Positions 1 to 6,487 of a DNA stretch of 9,929 bases are shown here, one piece after another. The notes under the pieces were generated by a model, which saw nothing but the letters and a program-made list of their open reading frames with translations, had not been told where the DNA came from and did no database searches. The number at the start of each line of letters is the position of its first letter. Position 1 is the first letter of the stretch. The position numbers and the translations under genes were made by a program. Source of the stretch: Deltaproteobacteria bacterium (lineage in GTDB: Bacteria; Desulfobacterota; Desulfobacteria; Desulfobacterales; ETH-SRB1); contig JAFDFV010000033.1 in NCBI GenBank assembly GCA_019309665.1, positions 1 through 9,929 on the forward strand, written 5' to 3'.

Positions 1-9
1 CTTTGACTA

Positions 10-28
10 TGTCGGACTTTAACCGACA
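10..28. repeat. Short perfect inverted repeat downstream of the transposase gene
   Basis: TGTCGG (10-15) and CCGACA (23-28) are perfect reverse complements around a 7-nt loop. A second small pair, CCAG (37-40) and CTGG (47-50), sits between it and the transposase stop codon. No T-tract follows on the minus strand, so it is not a good intrinsic terminator. Because it lies just past the last gene of the element and begins with TGT, it could be part of the left transposon end or a transposase binding site. The window starts too close to decide. Confidence 0.45.
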
Positions 29-60
29 AGAAACTACCAGCTTTGCCTGGCGCACTCATG

Positions 61-1665
61 CTATTTTTCTCCATAGGAGGCGTAAGGGGCTACATAGGTT
101 CTTCGCTGCTGCCTTTCGCAATCCAGGAGAAAGGCATTGAACATGGCGGTGCCGATCTTTTCCCGGGGCTGGTTCAGTTTGAGCAGAAAGTTTCTGTATC
201 TTCTTTTGTTGCGATTATAGATCTCTTTGGTTGCGACAAGTGTCAATCCGTTATTTTTCTTTTCTATTAAAGAGACTCTTTCAATCACCATCCCCTGTTG
301 TTCCAGGAATTTTGCGATGAGTTCCACCTCGTTTGACTCAATTTTGTGCTCAGGGTAAACTGGTTTTTCAAAGGGTTGCTGACAAAGGGCCTCACCAAGC
401 AGAAGGCCGTCGTCTTTGTACTCGAAAACAAACAGTTTGTCTGCAAAACACGAGATATACACTTTCGTGCTTTTGTGTCTGCTGAAATTCTCAGCACCCG
501 ATGCCACAAAGTATTTTTTGTTACCAAATGTGATAGTTCCCGTGTTTGACACCGTGGCTTTAATTCGACGAAAGCCGTATTTGACAAACTCTTTCACATC
601 AGATGACGAAAATACAATGGGGCTGGCTTCCGACAGATAATTTTCAAGCTTTTGTTCGGGGATCCATGTTGTTGTCAAGCCGTTGTCTGAAAAGTAGTGT
701 TTCAAACTGTTGTGTTCCTTGCGGTAAGTTTCAAGGATGTTGTGTTTTCTCAATTCCTCAATGCCTATATCAAGAAGGGTAATCGTGATCTTTTCTCTCT
801 TGCCGTTTTTAAAAACATACCCTGGTTCTGTTTTGACGATTCTGTTCTCAAACGCCTTGATGATTCGGATTTCAAAATTGTGTAAACTGCGATGGGACGA
901 TTCCAGATGAACTTTGTCTTTCGGGGCGCAGACTCTTGAGAAGTCAGATTCCATGTAAAATCCCCCAGGCAGTGAATGCTTCAGGTTCAAAGCGTTAATA
1001 GAGCGTTTCAGGTTCAGGAACCCTTTGGCGTTGTCCGGCCTGAGTCTGATTTTTTTCTCCGGAAAGGGCGTACTCAGTAAAAATTGGGTAAAGAGATCAA
1101 CGGCATTCCGGCTGCTTTCTGAAAAATAGAAATCCAAAACAAACATGTACCGTGAACCGGTATCATAAAATTCAATAACCTGCGGCTTTTTCCATATTCT
1201 CTTTTTGTCCCTGATCTTAAAGTATCGAGAGGCACACCCGTCTACCTGAATCAGATCAAATACAGGTTCGGCGTTGAAGCAGTGTTTTACCACCTCTTTT
1301 TCGTCAAAATCGGGCTTTTCTAAGTACGGCTTCAGATTTTCCGCTTTGACACAACGCCTCAGGGCCGATAGTGAGATGTTCTTTTTGAACTCCTCCTCGA
1401 GCCACAGGTGATAGTTTTTGACGGTTCGTGCCTTGCGGGTAATAAAGATAAAGTCTGCACACTGCGGGTCAACTGACGCCTTCACCATTTCGACGAACCG
1501 CTTTCTGACTCTAATGTCAAGCGATCTCGGACGTCCGCTGCACTTCCGGCCCTCCAAGATCCCCCTGCCGGCAAGCAGGAGCGGGGCCGGTATCAAACCG
1601 GTTTTCCTGTACTGATCAGTGTAGTATTTTTTTGCCCGCCGTTTGGCTGATCCTGTCTTGTTCAT
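61..1665 (-). CDS. rve-type DDE transposase
   Basis: Encodes about 534 residues and should catalyse the strand-transfer steps that move the element. The N-terminal 100 residues are basic and likely bind DNA, including the run GRPRSLDIRVRKRF. The catalytic core follows, with D142 in LIQVDGCASRYF, D211 in RLRPDNAKGF and E255 in KVHLESSHRSLHNFE (numbered from the ATG at 1665), the expected D-D-E order of the integrase core (rve) fold. About 280 further residues contain a beta-rich segment (GTITFGNKKYFVAS), as in the Mu/IS21/TnsB group. The start is uncertain: the ATG at 1665 and an in-frame TTG at 1680 both lack a clear ribosome binding site. The frame stays open upstream to a TAG at 1693-1695, and beyond that lies an ATG at 1746 coupled to the preceding gene. 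The transposase role is secure; its family placement is not. Confidence 0.85.
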   Translation of the reverse strand: MNKTGSAKRRAKKYYTDQYRKTGLIPAPLLLAGRGILEGRKCSGRPRSLDIRVRKRFVEMVKASVDPQCADFIFITRKARTVKNYHLWLEEEFKKNISLSALRRCVKAENLKPYLEKPDFDEKEVVKHCFNAEPVFDLIQVDGCASRYFKIRDKKRIWKKPQVIEFYDTGSRYMFVLDFYFSESSRNAVDLFTQFLLSTPFPEKKIRLRPDNAKGFLNLKRSINALNLKHSLPGGFYMESDFSRVCAPKDKVHLESSHRSLHNFEIRIIKAFENRIVKTEPGYVFKNGKREKITITLLDIGIEELRKHNILETYRKEHNSLKHYFSDNGLTTTWIPEQKLENYLSEASPIVFSSSDVKEFVKYGFRRIKATVSNTGTITFGNKKYFVASGAENFSRHKSTKVYISCFADKLFVFEYKDDGLLLGEALCQQPFEKPVYPEHKIESNEVELIAKFLEQQGMVIERVSLIEKKNNGLTLVATKEIYNRNKRRYRNFLLKLNQPREKIGTAMFNAFLLDCERQQRRTYVAPYASYGEK

Positions 1666-1692
1666 GATTTTTTTATGCAATAATATCAGAAA

Positions 1693-1746
1693 CTAATCAT
1701 CTGTCGGCAAATTGGATATCTCCGGTAAAACATTACCGTGTGTCAT
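1693..1746 (-). other. 17-codon reading frame coupled to the HTH gene and in frame with the transposase
   Basis: An ATG at 1746-1744 overlaps the stop codon of the preceding gene as ATGA. It reads MTHGNVLPEISNLPTDD and then TAG (1695-1693). The same frame continues without a further stop into the transposase. It is either a leader peptide that feeds ribosomes toward the transposase, or the true transposase N-terminus interrupted by an amber codon. ATGA coupling is the kind of junction expected for the real start of the next gene, which makes the second reading attractive. Confidence 0.5.
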
Positions 1747-2315
1747 TTTGACTCCATATTAAGCGTGTCGAACATTATTTTTTCTTTCATAACCCTGTTC
1801 CAGAACAGGCCGGCTTCCCGCGAGGTCGATTGCCATCCGTTACTTTGTGCCTGACGAATCTGTTCGAGCATTGCCATGGTTGCCTCCTTATAGGTGTTGC
1901 TTATGATCCCCGTACGATCAGCCTGTGTGCCATGATTGTCGGTTATGCAGGAAGCGATGTATTTCCTGATGTTGAGGGCAGACAACTCCATATCTGTCAT
2001 CAAAAAACCGCGCCGGATTTTACGTTGAACAGCAGCAGACAGGGGTGCCAGCGAACGGACCTGGAACTCGTTTTCAGGCAGAATGTCCCCAATTGGGGAT
2101 AAATTGTCAATGACGTGACATGCTTCAATGAGACGGTATGCCTGGGATTTGCCTATTTCCCATCTAACTCTGGTATATGCCTCAAAGGTCTTGAACAAAA
2201 GAAAACGATACAGACGGTCATCGCGGATTTCCTTAAGGGCTTTGCCAATTACGTAAAAACTGCGCCGGTTCTTATCAATCTCCTTTTCCAGTGTTGTCAG
2301 CCGCTCCTTTTGCAT
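1743..2315 (-). CDS. ParB/KorB-like helix-turn-helix protein of the transposon
   Basis: A 190-residue protein. Residues about 18-90 contain a pattern I know from plasmid and phage DNA-binding proteins: FYVIGKALKEIRD, then FEAYTRVRWEIGKSQAYRLIEA, then NLSPIGD, then an acidic residue and the SLAPL segment. GKSQAYRLIEACHVIDNL (about 55-72) looks like the helix-turn-helix. The C-terminal 80 residues show nothing I recognise. The start at 2315 is set by an AGGAGGAG Shine-Dalgarno lying inside the end of the upstream gene; the two genes share one base (TAATG), so translation is coupled. A likely role is binding repeated sites in the element, to regulate its genes or help assemble the transposition complex; this is inference. 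Function confidence is moderate, gene confidence high. Confidence 0.8.
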   Translation of the reverse strand: MQKERLTTLEKEIDKNRRSFYVIGKALKEIRDDRLYRFLLFKTFEAYTRVRWEIGKSQAYRLIEACHVIDNLSPIGDILPENEFQVRSLAPLSAAVQRKIRRGFLMTDMELSALNIRKYIASCITDNHGTQADRTGIISNTYKEATMAMLEQIRQAQSNGWQSTSREAGLFWNRVMKEKIMFDTLNMESK

Positions 2316-2686
2316 TATGACGCTCCTCCTGATACGGGCTTGCCGATACAATTGAGCATCTCTTTCAGGGCGTGCCGCTTCTCATCACAATGAGCAAGTG
2401 GGGTTGATGACAAGCGTTTCAGATAATTGACGCTTTCAACAAAACCAACCCCTTTTGCAATCATGACAAGATCTATGGGGTTGAAATTCCTTTCACAGCG
2501 AAAACACCTTGCCAGATTGGTAGACAGATTGGTTGCAGTTTGAAATTCATTGCAAACCGGACAAAGAAATCGAAAAAAGCCGTCGCTCTGTTTTACCGGA
2601 ATATTCAGCACATTCTCAATCAACGCATCGACAGGAACGGTATTTCTCAGTTCAAATAACTCTCGGGCAGAAAATCGTCGTTTCAT
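2315..2686 (-). CDS. Small CHC2-type zinc-finger protein (primase-like zinc domain alone)
   Basis: A 123-residue protein. C42-P-V-C45 and C61-F-R-C64 make a four-cysteine zinc site in the layout of the DnaG-type CHC2 finger, including the following NFNPIDLVMIAKGVGF stretch that resembles the region after the finger in primases. The usual histidine is replaced by cysteine. There is no TOPRIM or RNA-polymerase domain, so it cannot be a primase by itself; DNA binding is the likely activity. The start at 2686 is chosen over a TTG at 2698 because GAGGTG (2692-2697) is a well-spaced ribosome binding site for the ATG and would overlap the TTG. It is the first gene of the coupled CHC2-HTH-transposase group and follows the 69-bp repeat region. 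Confidence 0.8.
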   Translation of the reverse strand: MKRRFSARELFELRNTVPVDALIENVLNIPVKQSDGFFRFLCPVCNEFQTATNLSTNLARCFRCERNFNPIDLVMIAKGVGFVESVNYLKRLSSTPLAHCDEKRHALKEMLNCIGKPVSGGAS

Positions 2687-2992
2687 TGGGCACCTCAACA
2701 GATTATAGGTTTATAAGTGCAGCCCCTGCCAAAAAAACAGCACGGGCCAAAAAAGCAGGTTTATAGTATCCCAAACCCAAACTACTGTCGATTGCCTCTT
2801 AAAAACCCGTAGCGATTAGTCTGTCAATATCACTATTGTTTACAATATGTTATCCATACCATGCCTCTTAAAATCATATTTTGATTAGTCTGTTAATATC
2901 GTTAATATGAACAAATAGTTAGCCCATTGATGCCTCTTGAAAACCTTGAAGGGATAGTTCTGAACATTGTACCGGAAACAAACCCTTTTGGA
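2687..2992. promoter_or_regulatory. Intergenic control region of the transposon with repeats
   Basis: This 306-base gap separates the zinc-ribbon gene from the CHC2-HTH-transposase group. It holds three ~69-bp repeat units (listed separately), a direct repeat AGGTTTATA at 2707 and 2757, and an inverted pair CCTGC (2725-2729) / GCAGG (2755-2759) enclosing two GCCAAAAAA runs. On the minus strand, TTGACA at 2827-2822 lies in the first repeat unit with only weak -10 candidates 16-18 bases further on (TTTTTA/TTTTAA). It probably contains the promoter and operators for the three downstream genes; no promoter can be fixed with certainty. Confidence 0.5.
2792..2968. repeat. Three tandem ~69-bp repeat units
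   Basis: TGCCTCTT begins at 2793, 2862 and 2931, exactly 69 bases apart. Units 1 and 2 share TGCCTCTTAAAA, then nine different bases, then GATTAGTCTGT, one variable base and AATATC, and about half of the remaining 30 positions. Unit 3 is degenerate, keeping TGCCTCTT, AAAA and a related GATAGTTCTG. The variable parts still resemble one another, so this is a degenerating tandem repeat rather than a CRISPR array. It lies upstream of the CHC2 gene and may be an operator array for the element's own DNA-binding proteins. Confidence 0.8.
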
Positions 2993-3391
2993 TCAGGTAA
3001 CGCAGATCTTATTGTCACGCATGCGCACCAAAAGCTGCTCGGCAAAATAGTCCATAATGATTAGATTTCTTATTCCGAATTCGCTCAGGATTATGTCACG
3101 CGGAAGAATTGGCCGAATTCGGCATTCAGGTATGGGAATCTTTTGTGTGACAGGTTGCAAAGCACCTGTTTCAGGTGGAGGCTTACCGACTTTTTCCAGT
3201 TTTTTGTTCAGGTAATTGCTTTGGAAATATTCTTTGTTTTTTTTGTTCCATTTTGCACATTGTCTTCGATGGTGTTCTCTTCTACATTCAGGATTGTCAC
3301 AGGTTTTTTGCCGGTTTTTTTGCCGGACATCAGGAAGGAACCACTTACGGCAAATGCAACAGGGACGTTTTCGAGAGCAAGATTTCGACAT
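2993..3391 (-). CDS. Small basic zinc-ribbon protein of the transposon
   Basis: A 132-residue protein, first gene of the element on the minus strand. C11-x2-C14 and C31-x4-C36 form a likely zinc site (RPCCICRKWF and KTCDNPECRREHHRR), followed by the basic, asparagine-rich KWNKKNKEYFQSNYL. The C-terminal half has an isoleucine-rich segment (PRDIILSEFGIRNLIIMDYFAEQLL) predicted helical. I recall similar small proteins beside mobile elements in Deltaproteobacteria, but no established function. The start at 3391 is preferred over the longer frame from 3442 because a GGAG at 3403-3400 is correctly spaced before this ATG. The base composition and position suggest nucleic-acid binding, which is inference. 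Confidence 0.75.
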   Translation of the reverse strand: MSKSCSRKRPCCICRKWFLPDVRQKNRQKTCDNPECRREHHRRQCAKWNKKNKEYFQSNYLNKKLEKVGKPPPETGALQPVTQKIPIPECRIRPILPRDIILSEFGIRNLIIMDYFAEQLLVRMRDNKICVT

Positions 3392-3546
3392 TGTATTTTC
3401 TCCGTTGTAAAGCAATGAAAATACAATTTTTCCCCAACGCATTGAAAAGTAATTTAAAAAAAACGAGGTTTTAAAGGCTGCATTTGCGGCGGGGTCTGCT
3501 GGGTATTTTTTTCAGAGGACGAAGGCGGGGTAAGGCGAGGTAAAAA

Positions 3547-3595
3547 ACGTTACACTATTTTGTTAGTGAAATGGGTATCGGACGTTACACTATTT
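3547..3595. repeat. 14-bp direct repeat pair at the right end of the transposon
   Basis: ACGTTACACTATTT occurs at 3547-3560 and again, perfectly, at 3582-3595, 35 bases start to start. The copies lie between the start of the zinc-ribbon gene and the truncated Wzc gene, the place where the element's right end must be. Multiple direct transposase-binding sites near an end are known in Mu, Tn7 and IS21 elements. TCGGACGTTA (3578-3587) is echoed as TCGGACTTTA at 12-21 near the left edge, but in direct rather than inverted orientation. Confidence 0.7.
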
Positions 3596-3604
3596 GAATC
3601 TTAA

Positions 3605-4381
3605 CACCGGATACTTCAAATTCGCCAACAACTCGATAAAACTCCTGAAACCATACCCCAAGGCAAAGAGGTTGACCACAATCCTTTTTTGATCAGCAAT
3701 CTGGAGGCAAGGCTGGTCGAATTACAGCTCAAAGAAAAAGAACTCCTTATAAAATACACGCCTCAAAGCCGCCTGGTTAAAAATGTCAAAGAAAAAATCC
3801 AGATGGTTCAAGAGAAGCTGGCCCAAAATGAGAAAAAACAATATGGGAAGAGCCGTGTCGGATTGAACACAACCTATCAGCTACTCCAAGAAGAACTTTT
3901 TCGAAACCAGGCCGAGGGCAAAGCTCTGGCAGCGAAAAGAGAGATCCAAAATACCCAGCTTACAGACTACCATGGCAAACTGGAACAACTCAACCAGATA
4001 GAGGTAAAGCTTAACCAGCTTGAACAATCGGTGGATGTGAACCGCCAAAATTACCGGCTCTACCTGGCCAAATTCGAAGAGTCTCGAATTTCCGACGCCA
4101 TGGACAATAAAAAAATGGCCAATGTCAGTCTCATGCAATCTGCCTTTACACCACTCAATCCGGTTTCGCCTAAAGTGTTGCTGAACATTGTGCTGGCCAT
4201 CTTTCTGGGTGGATTCGGTGGGCTTGGGCTGGCCTTCTTTGGCGAGTATCTGGATGACAGCCTGGAAAAACCCGAGGATGTGGAGAAGGAGCTCCAGTTA
4301 CCGGTACTGACGTCAATACCGGAGTTAGAGGCAAGCGCTACGCTCCTCCAACCTATTGCCGCTGAAAGCGAAACTCCCTGA
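3605..4381 (+). pseudogene. 5'-truncated Wzc/GumC-type polysaccharide chain-length protein
   Basis: The reading frame opens right after a TAA at 3602-3604 and runs 258 codons with no start codon at its head; the first possible start is an internal TTG at 3689. Even the codons before 3689 (about RILQIRQQLDKTPETIPQGK) read as family sequence, so the gene was longer and has lost its 5' half. What remains is the end of the long coiled coil, then the conserved PLNPVSPKVLLN proline motif, a transmembrane segment (LLNIVLAIFLGGFGGLGLAFF), and a short cytoplasmic tail ending in PVLTSIPEL. The normal protein is a bitopic inner-membrane co-polymerase that sets chain length and docks the kinase encoded next. 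The first membrane helix and periplasmic Wzz head are missing, so it is most likely non-functional. Confidence 0.85.
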
Positions 4382-4436
4382 ATCTTGCGCCGTGTACCAT
4401 GCGCCGTGCGCCTTAAACAAATAAAGGGATATTACC
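4382..4436. repeat. Short GC-rich repeat motif between polysaccharide genes
   Basis: GCGCCGTG occurs at 4387 and 4401, flanking TACCAT. The sub-motif CCATGCGCC (4397-4405) recurs at 6503-6511 just after the Wza gene stop codon, again in a gap of the same cluster. It may be a small dispersed intergenic repeat; no function is evident. Confidence 0.4.
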
Positions 4437-5183
4437 ATCGGAAAAATACATGAGGCCCTTGAAAGGGCTGAAAAAGAGTACAAACAGACGTTGACGGAAA
4501 GCTCTCATGGTCCAGAAAAGACCGTGGCAGCCAAAAAACCCGGACAGTTTCATATGCCTGCGCCATCGGACCGGTTTCAGGAAGTCAAAACAAAATTGGT
4601 CACCGGTTTTCCTTTAGGATCAGTCAAGACGATTCTGTTTACCGGAACTGCCTATGGGGACGGGTGTACCACCACGGCGGTCAGTTTTGCCAAGACCATG
4701 GCTCAGAATTGCCGGCACAACGTGCTTCTGATTGATGCAAACCTCAGGTCTCCGAGACTTCATGAGGTGTTTAACGTCGATTATAATCAGGGATTGACCG
4801 ATCTGCTGATAAAAGAAGAAGAAAAAAGCTCGCTATATAAAAAAGTGGGTCATGGAAACCTTTATCTGATCCCTTGTGGCAAGAAAACGTCAGAACCCAT
4901 GGCCATTTTTGAATCAACGCGTTTTGACAAGACCCTTAAACTGATGCGTGAAAAGTTTGACTATGTGATTTTAGACGCCCCGCCCGTGACCGGTTATGCC
5001 GAGACCAAAGTCATAGGCAAGAAAGTTGATGGCGTGATCTTGGTCATTGAATCCGGAAAGACCCGGAAGCAGGTGGCGACCCGGGCCAAACAGGAGATGG
5101 AAGACGCCGGCGCAAAGGTTCTTGGCGTTATCCTCAACCGACGAAAGCACTACATACCGGAGTGGATATATAGAAGATTATGA
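4437..5183 (+). CDS. CpsD/CapB-like tyrosine-kinase-family ATPase with a degenerate P-loop
   Basis: Partner of the Wzc-type protein in exopolysaccharide control. The frame from 4437 gives 248 residues starting GKIHEALERAEKEY, the hallmark N-terminus of this family. However, the codon at 4437 is ATC where ATG is expected, with AAGGGA (4424-4429) at ribosome-binding distance. The next standard start, TTG at 4491, would remove the hallmark helix. The Walker A' motif is LLIDANLR (D100) and Walker B VILDAPP (D180). The Walker A reads GTAYGDGCTTT: the essential lysine position is C77. The C-terminus YIPEWIYRRL is typical for the exosortase-associated branch. It may be a pseudokinase with a scaffolding or switch role, or simply decaying along with its truncated partner. 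The family call is firm, activity doubtful. Confidence 0.85.
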   Translation: MGKIHEALERAEKEYKQTLTESSHGPEKTVAAKKPGQFHMPAPSDRFQEVKTKLVTGFPLGSVKTILFTGTAYGDGCTTTAVSFAKTMAQNCRHNVLLIDANLRSPRLHEVFNVDYNQGLTDLLIKEEEKSSLYKKVGHGNLYLIPCGKKTSEPMAIFESTRFDKTLKLMREKFDYVILDAPPVTGYAETKVIGKKVDGVILVIESGKTRKQVATRAKQEMEDAGAKVLGVILNRRKHYIPEWIYRRL

Positions 5184-5200
5184 GCATAAATGTTCGTTCA

Positions 5201-5723
5201 ATTGGTTTAATAATTTTGTTTTGTTGGTTTTATTTGTTCAATCGAAAATAGATCTAACTGGTTGAACTAATACAAGCCATCGAACAAGGTAGGTACTTTG
5301 GCGACAATTCAAAGATTTGAAGATTTAGAATGCTGGCAGGAAGATAGAAAGTTCGTAAAGTTAATTTATGAATTTACTAAAAAAGAGAAATTTAGAAAAG
5401 ATTTTGAACTGATTAATCAGATTAGACGAAGTTCAGTTTCGTCAATGGCCAACATTGCAGAGGGTTTCCACAGAAACAGTACGAAAGATTTTATGAGGTT
5501 TTTAGATTACTCACGAGCATCCATAGCTGAGACAGTAAGTCATTTATATGTTGCTTTAGACCAAGATTATATTGAACAAAATTATCTAAACGAAGCAAAA
5601 GGATTAGCAGATGTGGTTTGGAAGAAAGTAAACAACTTTATCACTTATCTTAACAAGATAGCAAAACAGAGGAAATAATTAACTAATAAAACCAATAAAA
5701 CTAATTTAACTAATTTAACCAAT
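5201..5723. mobile_element. IVS-like insert: four-helix-bundle gene between AT-rich inverted repeats
   Basis: The segment 5201-5242 and the segment about 5679-5723 are imperfect inverted repeats. The reverse complement of the left arm contains AATAAAACCAACAAAAC and the right arm AATAAAACCAATAAAAC, and the similarity extends for about 40 bases. Between them lies the four-helix-bundle gene (5298-5678). The insert is much more AT-rich than its neighbours and splits the kinase-like gene from the Wza gene, which normally lie together. Proteins of this type were first found in intervening sequences of 23S rRNA, which are also bounded by inverted repeats, so an independently spreading element is plausible. 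Exact ends and target duplication are not resolved. Confidence 0.6.
5298..5678 (+). CDS. Four-helix-bundle protein (23S rRNA intervening-sequence family)
   Basis: A 126-residue, all-helical protein. Family marks are an early FEDLECWQEDRKFVKLIYEF, the QIRRSSVSSMANIAEGF motif (about 41-57), FMRFLDYSRASIAET (about 65-79) and a C-terminal NNFITYLNK helix. The fold is known from pentameric bundle structures; its cellular function is not established. The start is a TTG at 5298, preceded by AAGGTAGG a few bases upstream. It is flanked by inverted repeats and differs in base composition from the polysaccharide genes on both sides, so it is best read as cargo of a small insert rather than a polysaccharide gene. 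A decayed relative lies at 9500-9682. Confidence 0.85.
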   Translation: MATIQRFEDLECWQEDRKFVKLIYEFTKKEKFRKDFELINQIRRSSVSSMANIAEGFHRNSTKDFMRFLDYSRASIAETVSHLYVALDQDYIEQNYLNEAKGLADVVWKKVNNFITYLNKIAKQRK

Positions 5724-5752
5724 AAAACTGTAGTTGCTTGTGGAAAATAACC

Positions 5753-6487
5753 ATGAAGAACAAAAGGGCAATGAAAATTCTCGCGTTGGTTACGGTAATT
5801 TTCGGTTTACTTTCCGGCTGTGCTTCCCAGCGGTCAAATGTTGCTTCTGAAGCGGCCGCTTTAATAGCATCAAGCTCCGGCGAGCCCGCTCCCTATTTTA
5901 TTCAACCGGGTGATCAGTTGGACATCAAGTTTTTTTACAACCCGGAACTCAACGAAACACTCACTGTACGGCCGGACGGGAAAATATCGCTTCAACTGGT
6001 GGATGAGGTTCAGGCAGCAGGTCTAAAACCGTCACAGCTTGATAAGGTGCTCACGGAAAAGTATGCCTATGAACTCAAAAAACCTGTCATCACGGTGATT
6101 GTTAAATCCTTTGGTGGTCAGCGGATCTATGTGGGCGGTGAAGTGAACAGGCAGGGGCTCATTACCATTGCAGGCAATATGACGCCGCTTCAGGCCGTGC
6201 TCAATGCCGGCGGCTTCAAGGAGACCGCAAATCCCGAAAGTACGATTATTATTCGAAAAGGACCTGGAAATAAACCGGTACCCATTGCCATGAATCTGGA
6301 CGATGCCATGCAGGGAAAAACCGGCAGCGCTGATTTTCTACTTCAGCCGGATGATATTGTTTATGTGCCCAAGTCAGCCATTGCCAAAGCCAACAAATTT
6401 GTCAATCAGTATATTGAAAATCTTTTGCTGTTTAGAGGTGTAAGCTTAGGTTTTTCTTATGAAGTGCACAGTGAGAGCAATTATTAG
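5753..6487 (+). CDS. Wza-like outer-membrane polysaccharide export lipoprotein
   Basis: A 244-residue lipoprotein that would form the outer-membrane and periplasmic export channel for the polysaccharide. A signal peptide (MKNKRAMKILALVTVIFGLLSGC) ends in the lipobox LSGC with Cys23 as the lipidated residue. The polysaccharide export domain follows (about 47-120: YFIQPGDQLDIKFF, then TVRPDGKISLQLV), then an SLBB-type domain (about 124-205: RIYVGGEVNRQG, MTPLQAVLNAGGF, LLQPDDIVYVPKS). The C-terminal INKF-like helix is represented by KANKFVNQYIENLLLFRG and probably inserts in the outer membrane. The ATG at 5753 is chosen over the TTG at 5738 because it gives a normal signal peptide; the ribosome site is weak. 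The gene looks intact, unlike the first and last genes of its cluster. Confidence 0.9.
   Translation: MKNKRAMKILALVTVIFGLLSGCASQRSNVASEAAALIASSSGEPAPYFIQPGDQLDIKFFYNPELNETLTVRPDGKISLQLVDEVQAAGLKPSQLDKVLTEKYAYELKKPVITVIVKSFGGQRIYVGGEVNRQGLITIAGNMTPLQAVLNAGGFKETANPESTIIIRKGPGNKPVPIAMNLDDAMQGKTGSADFLLQPDDIVYVPKSAIAKANKFVNQYIENLLLFRGVSLGFSYEVHSESNY

Larger units (their letters stand above)
1..3604 (-). mobile_element. Four-gene transposon: zinc-ribbon, CHC2 zinc-finger, ParB-like HTH and DDE transposase genes
   Basis: Four minus-strand genes (2993-3391, 2315-2686, 1743-2315, 61-1665) form one unit. The transposase carries an rve/DDE core, so the unit is a transposable element. The right boundary is inferred to be about 3595-3605: a 14-bp sequence is directly repeated at 3547 and 3582, and recognisable Wzc coding sequence begins abruptly at about 3608. 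The left boundary is not resolved; it lies in the first 60 bases or before the window. Elements with Mu-, Tn7- or IS21-type transposases normally carry an AAA+ ATPase (MuB, TnsC, IstB); none is seen here, and the accessory genes are zinc-binding and HTH proteins instead. The organisation is clear, but I cannot assign it to a named insertion-sequence family. Confidence 0.75.

Noticed and set aside
10..28. Left terminal inverted repeat matching the right end
   Set aside because: The shared TCGGAC-TTA motif is in direct, not inverted, orientation relative to 3578-3587, so I do not call a terminal inverted repeat pair.
1830..2393. Plus-strand reading frames of about 90 codons
   Set aside because: They lie antisense to the HTH and CHC2 genes, which have clear motifs, ribosome sites and coupled junctions.
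2792..2968. Possible CRISPR array
   Set aside because: Only three units, the shared part is two short blocks rather than one constant repeat, the intervening sequence is itself similar between units, and no cas gene is near.
3143..3474. Several overlapping plus-strand frames rich in F and C
   Set aside because: These are shadows of the zinc-ribbon gene; their composition mirrors the AAA/Lys-rich opposite strand.
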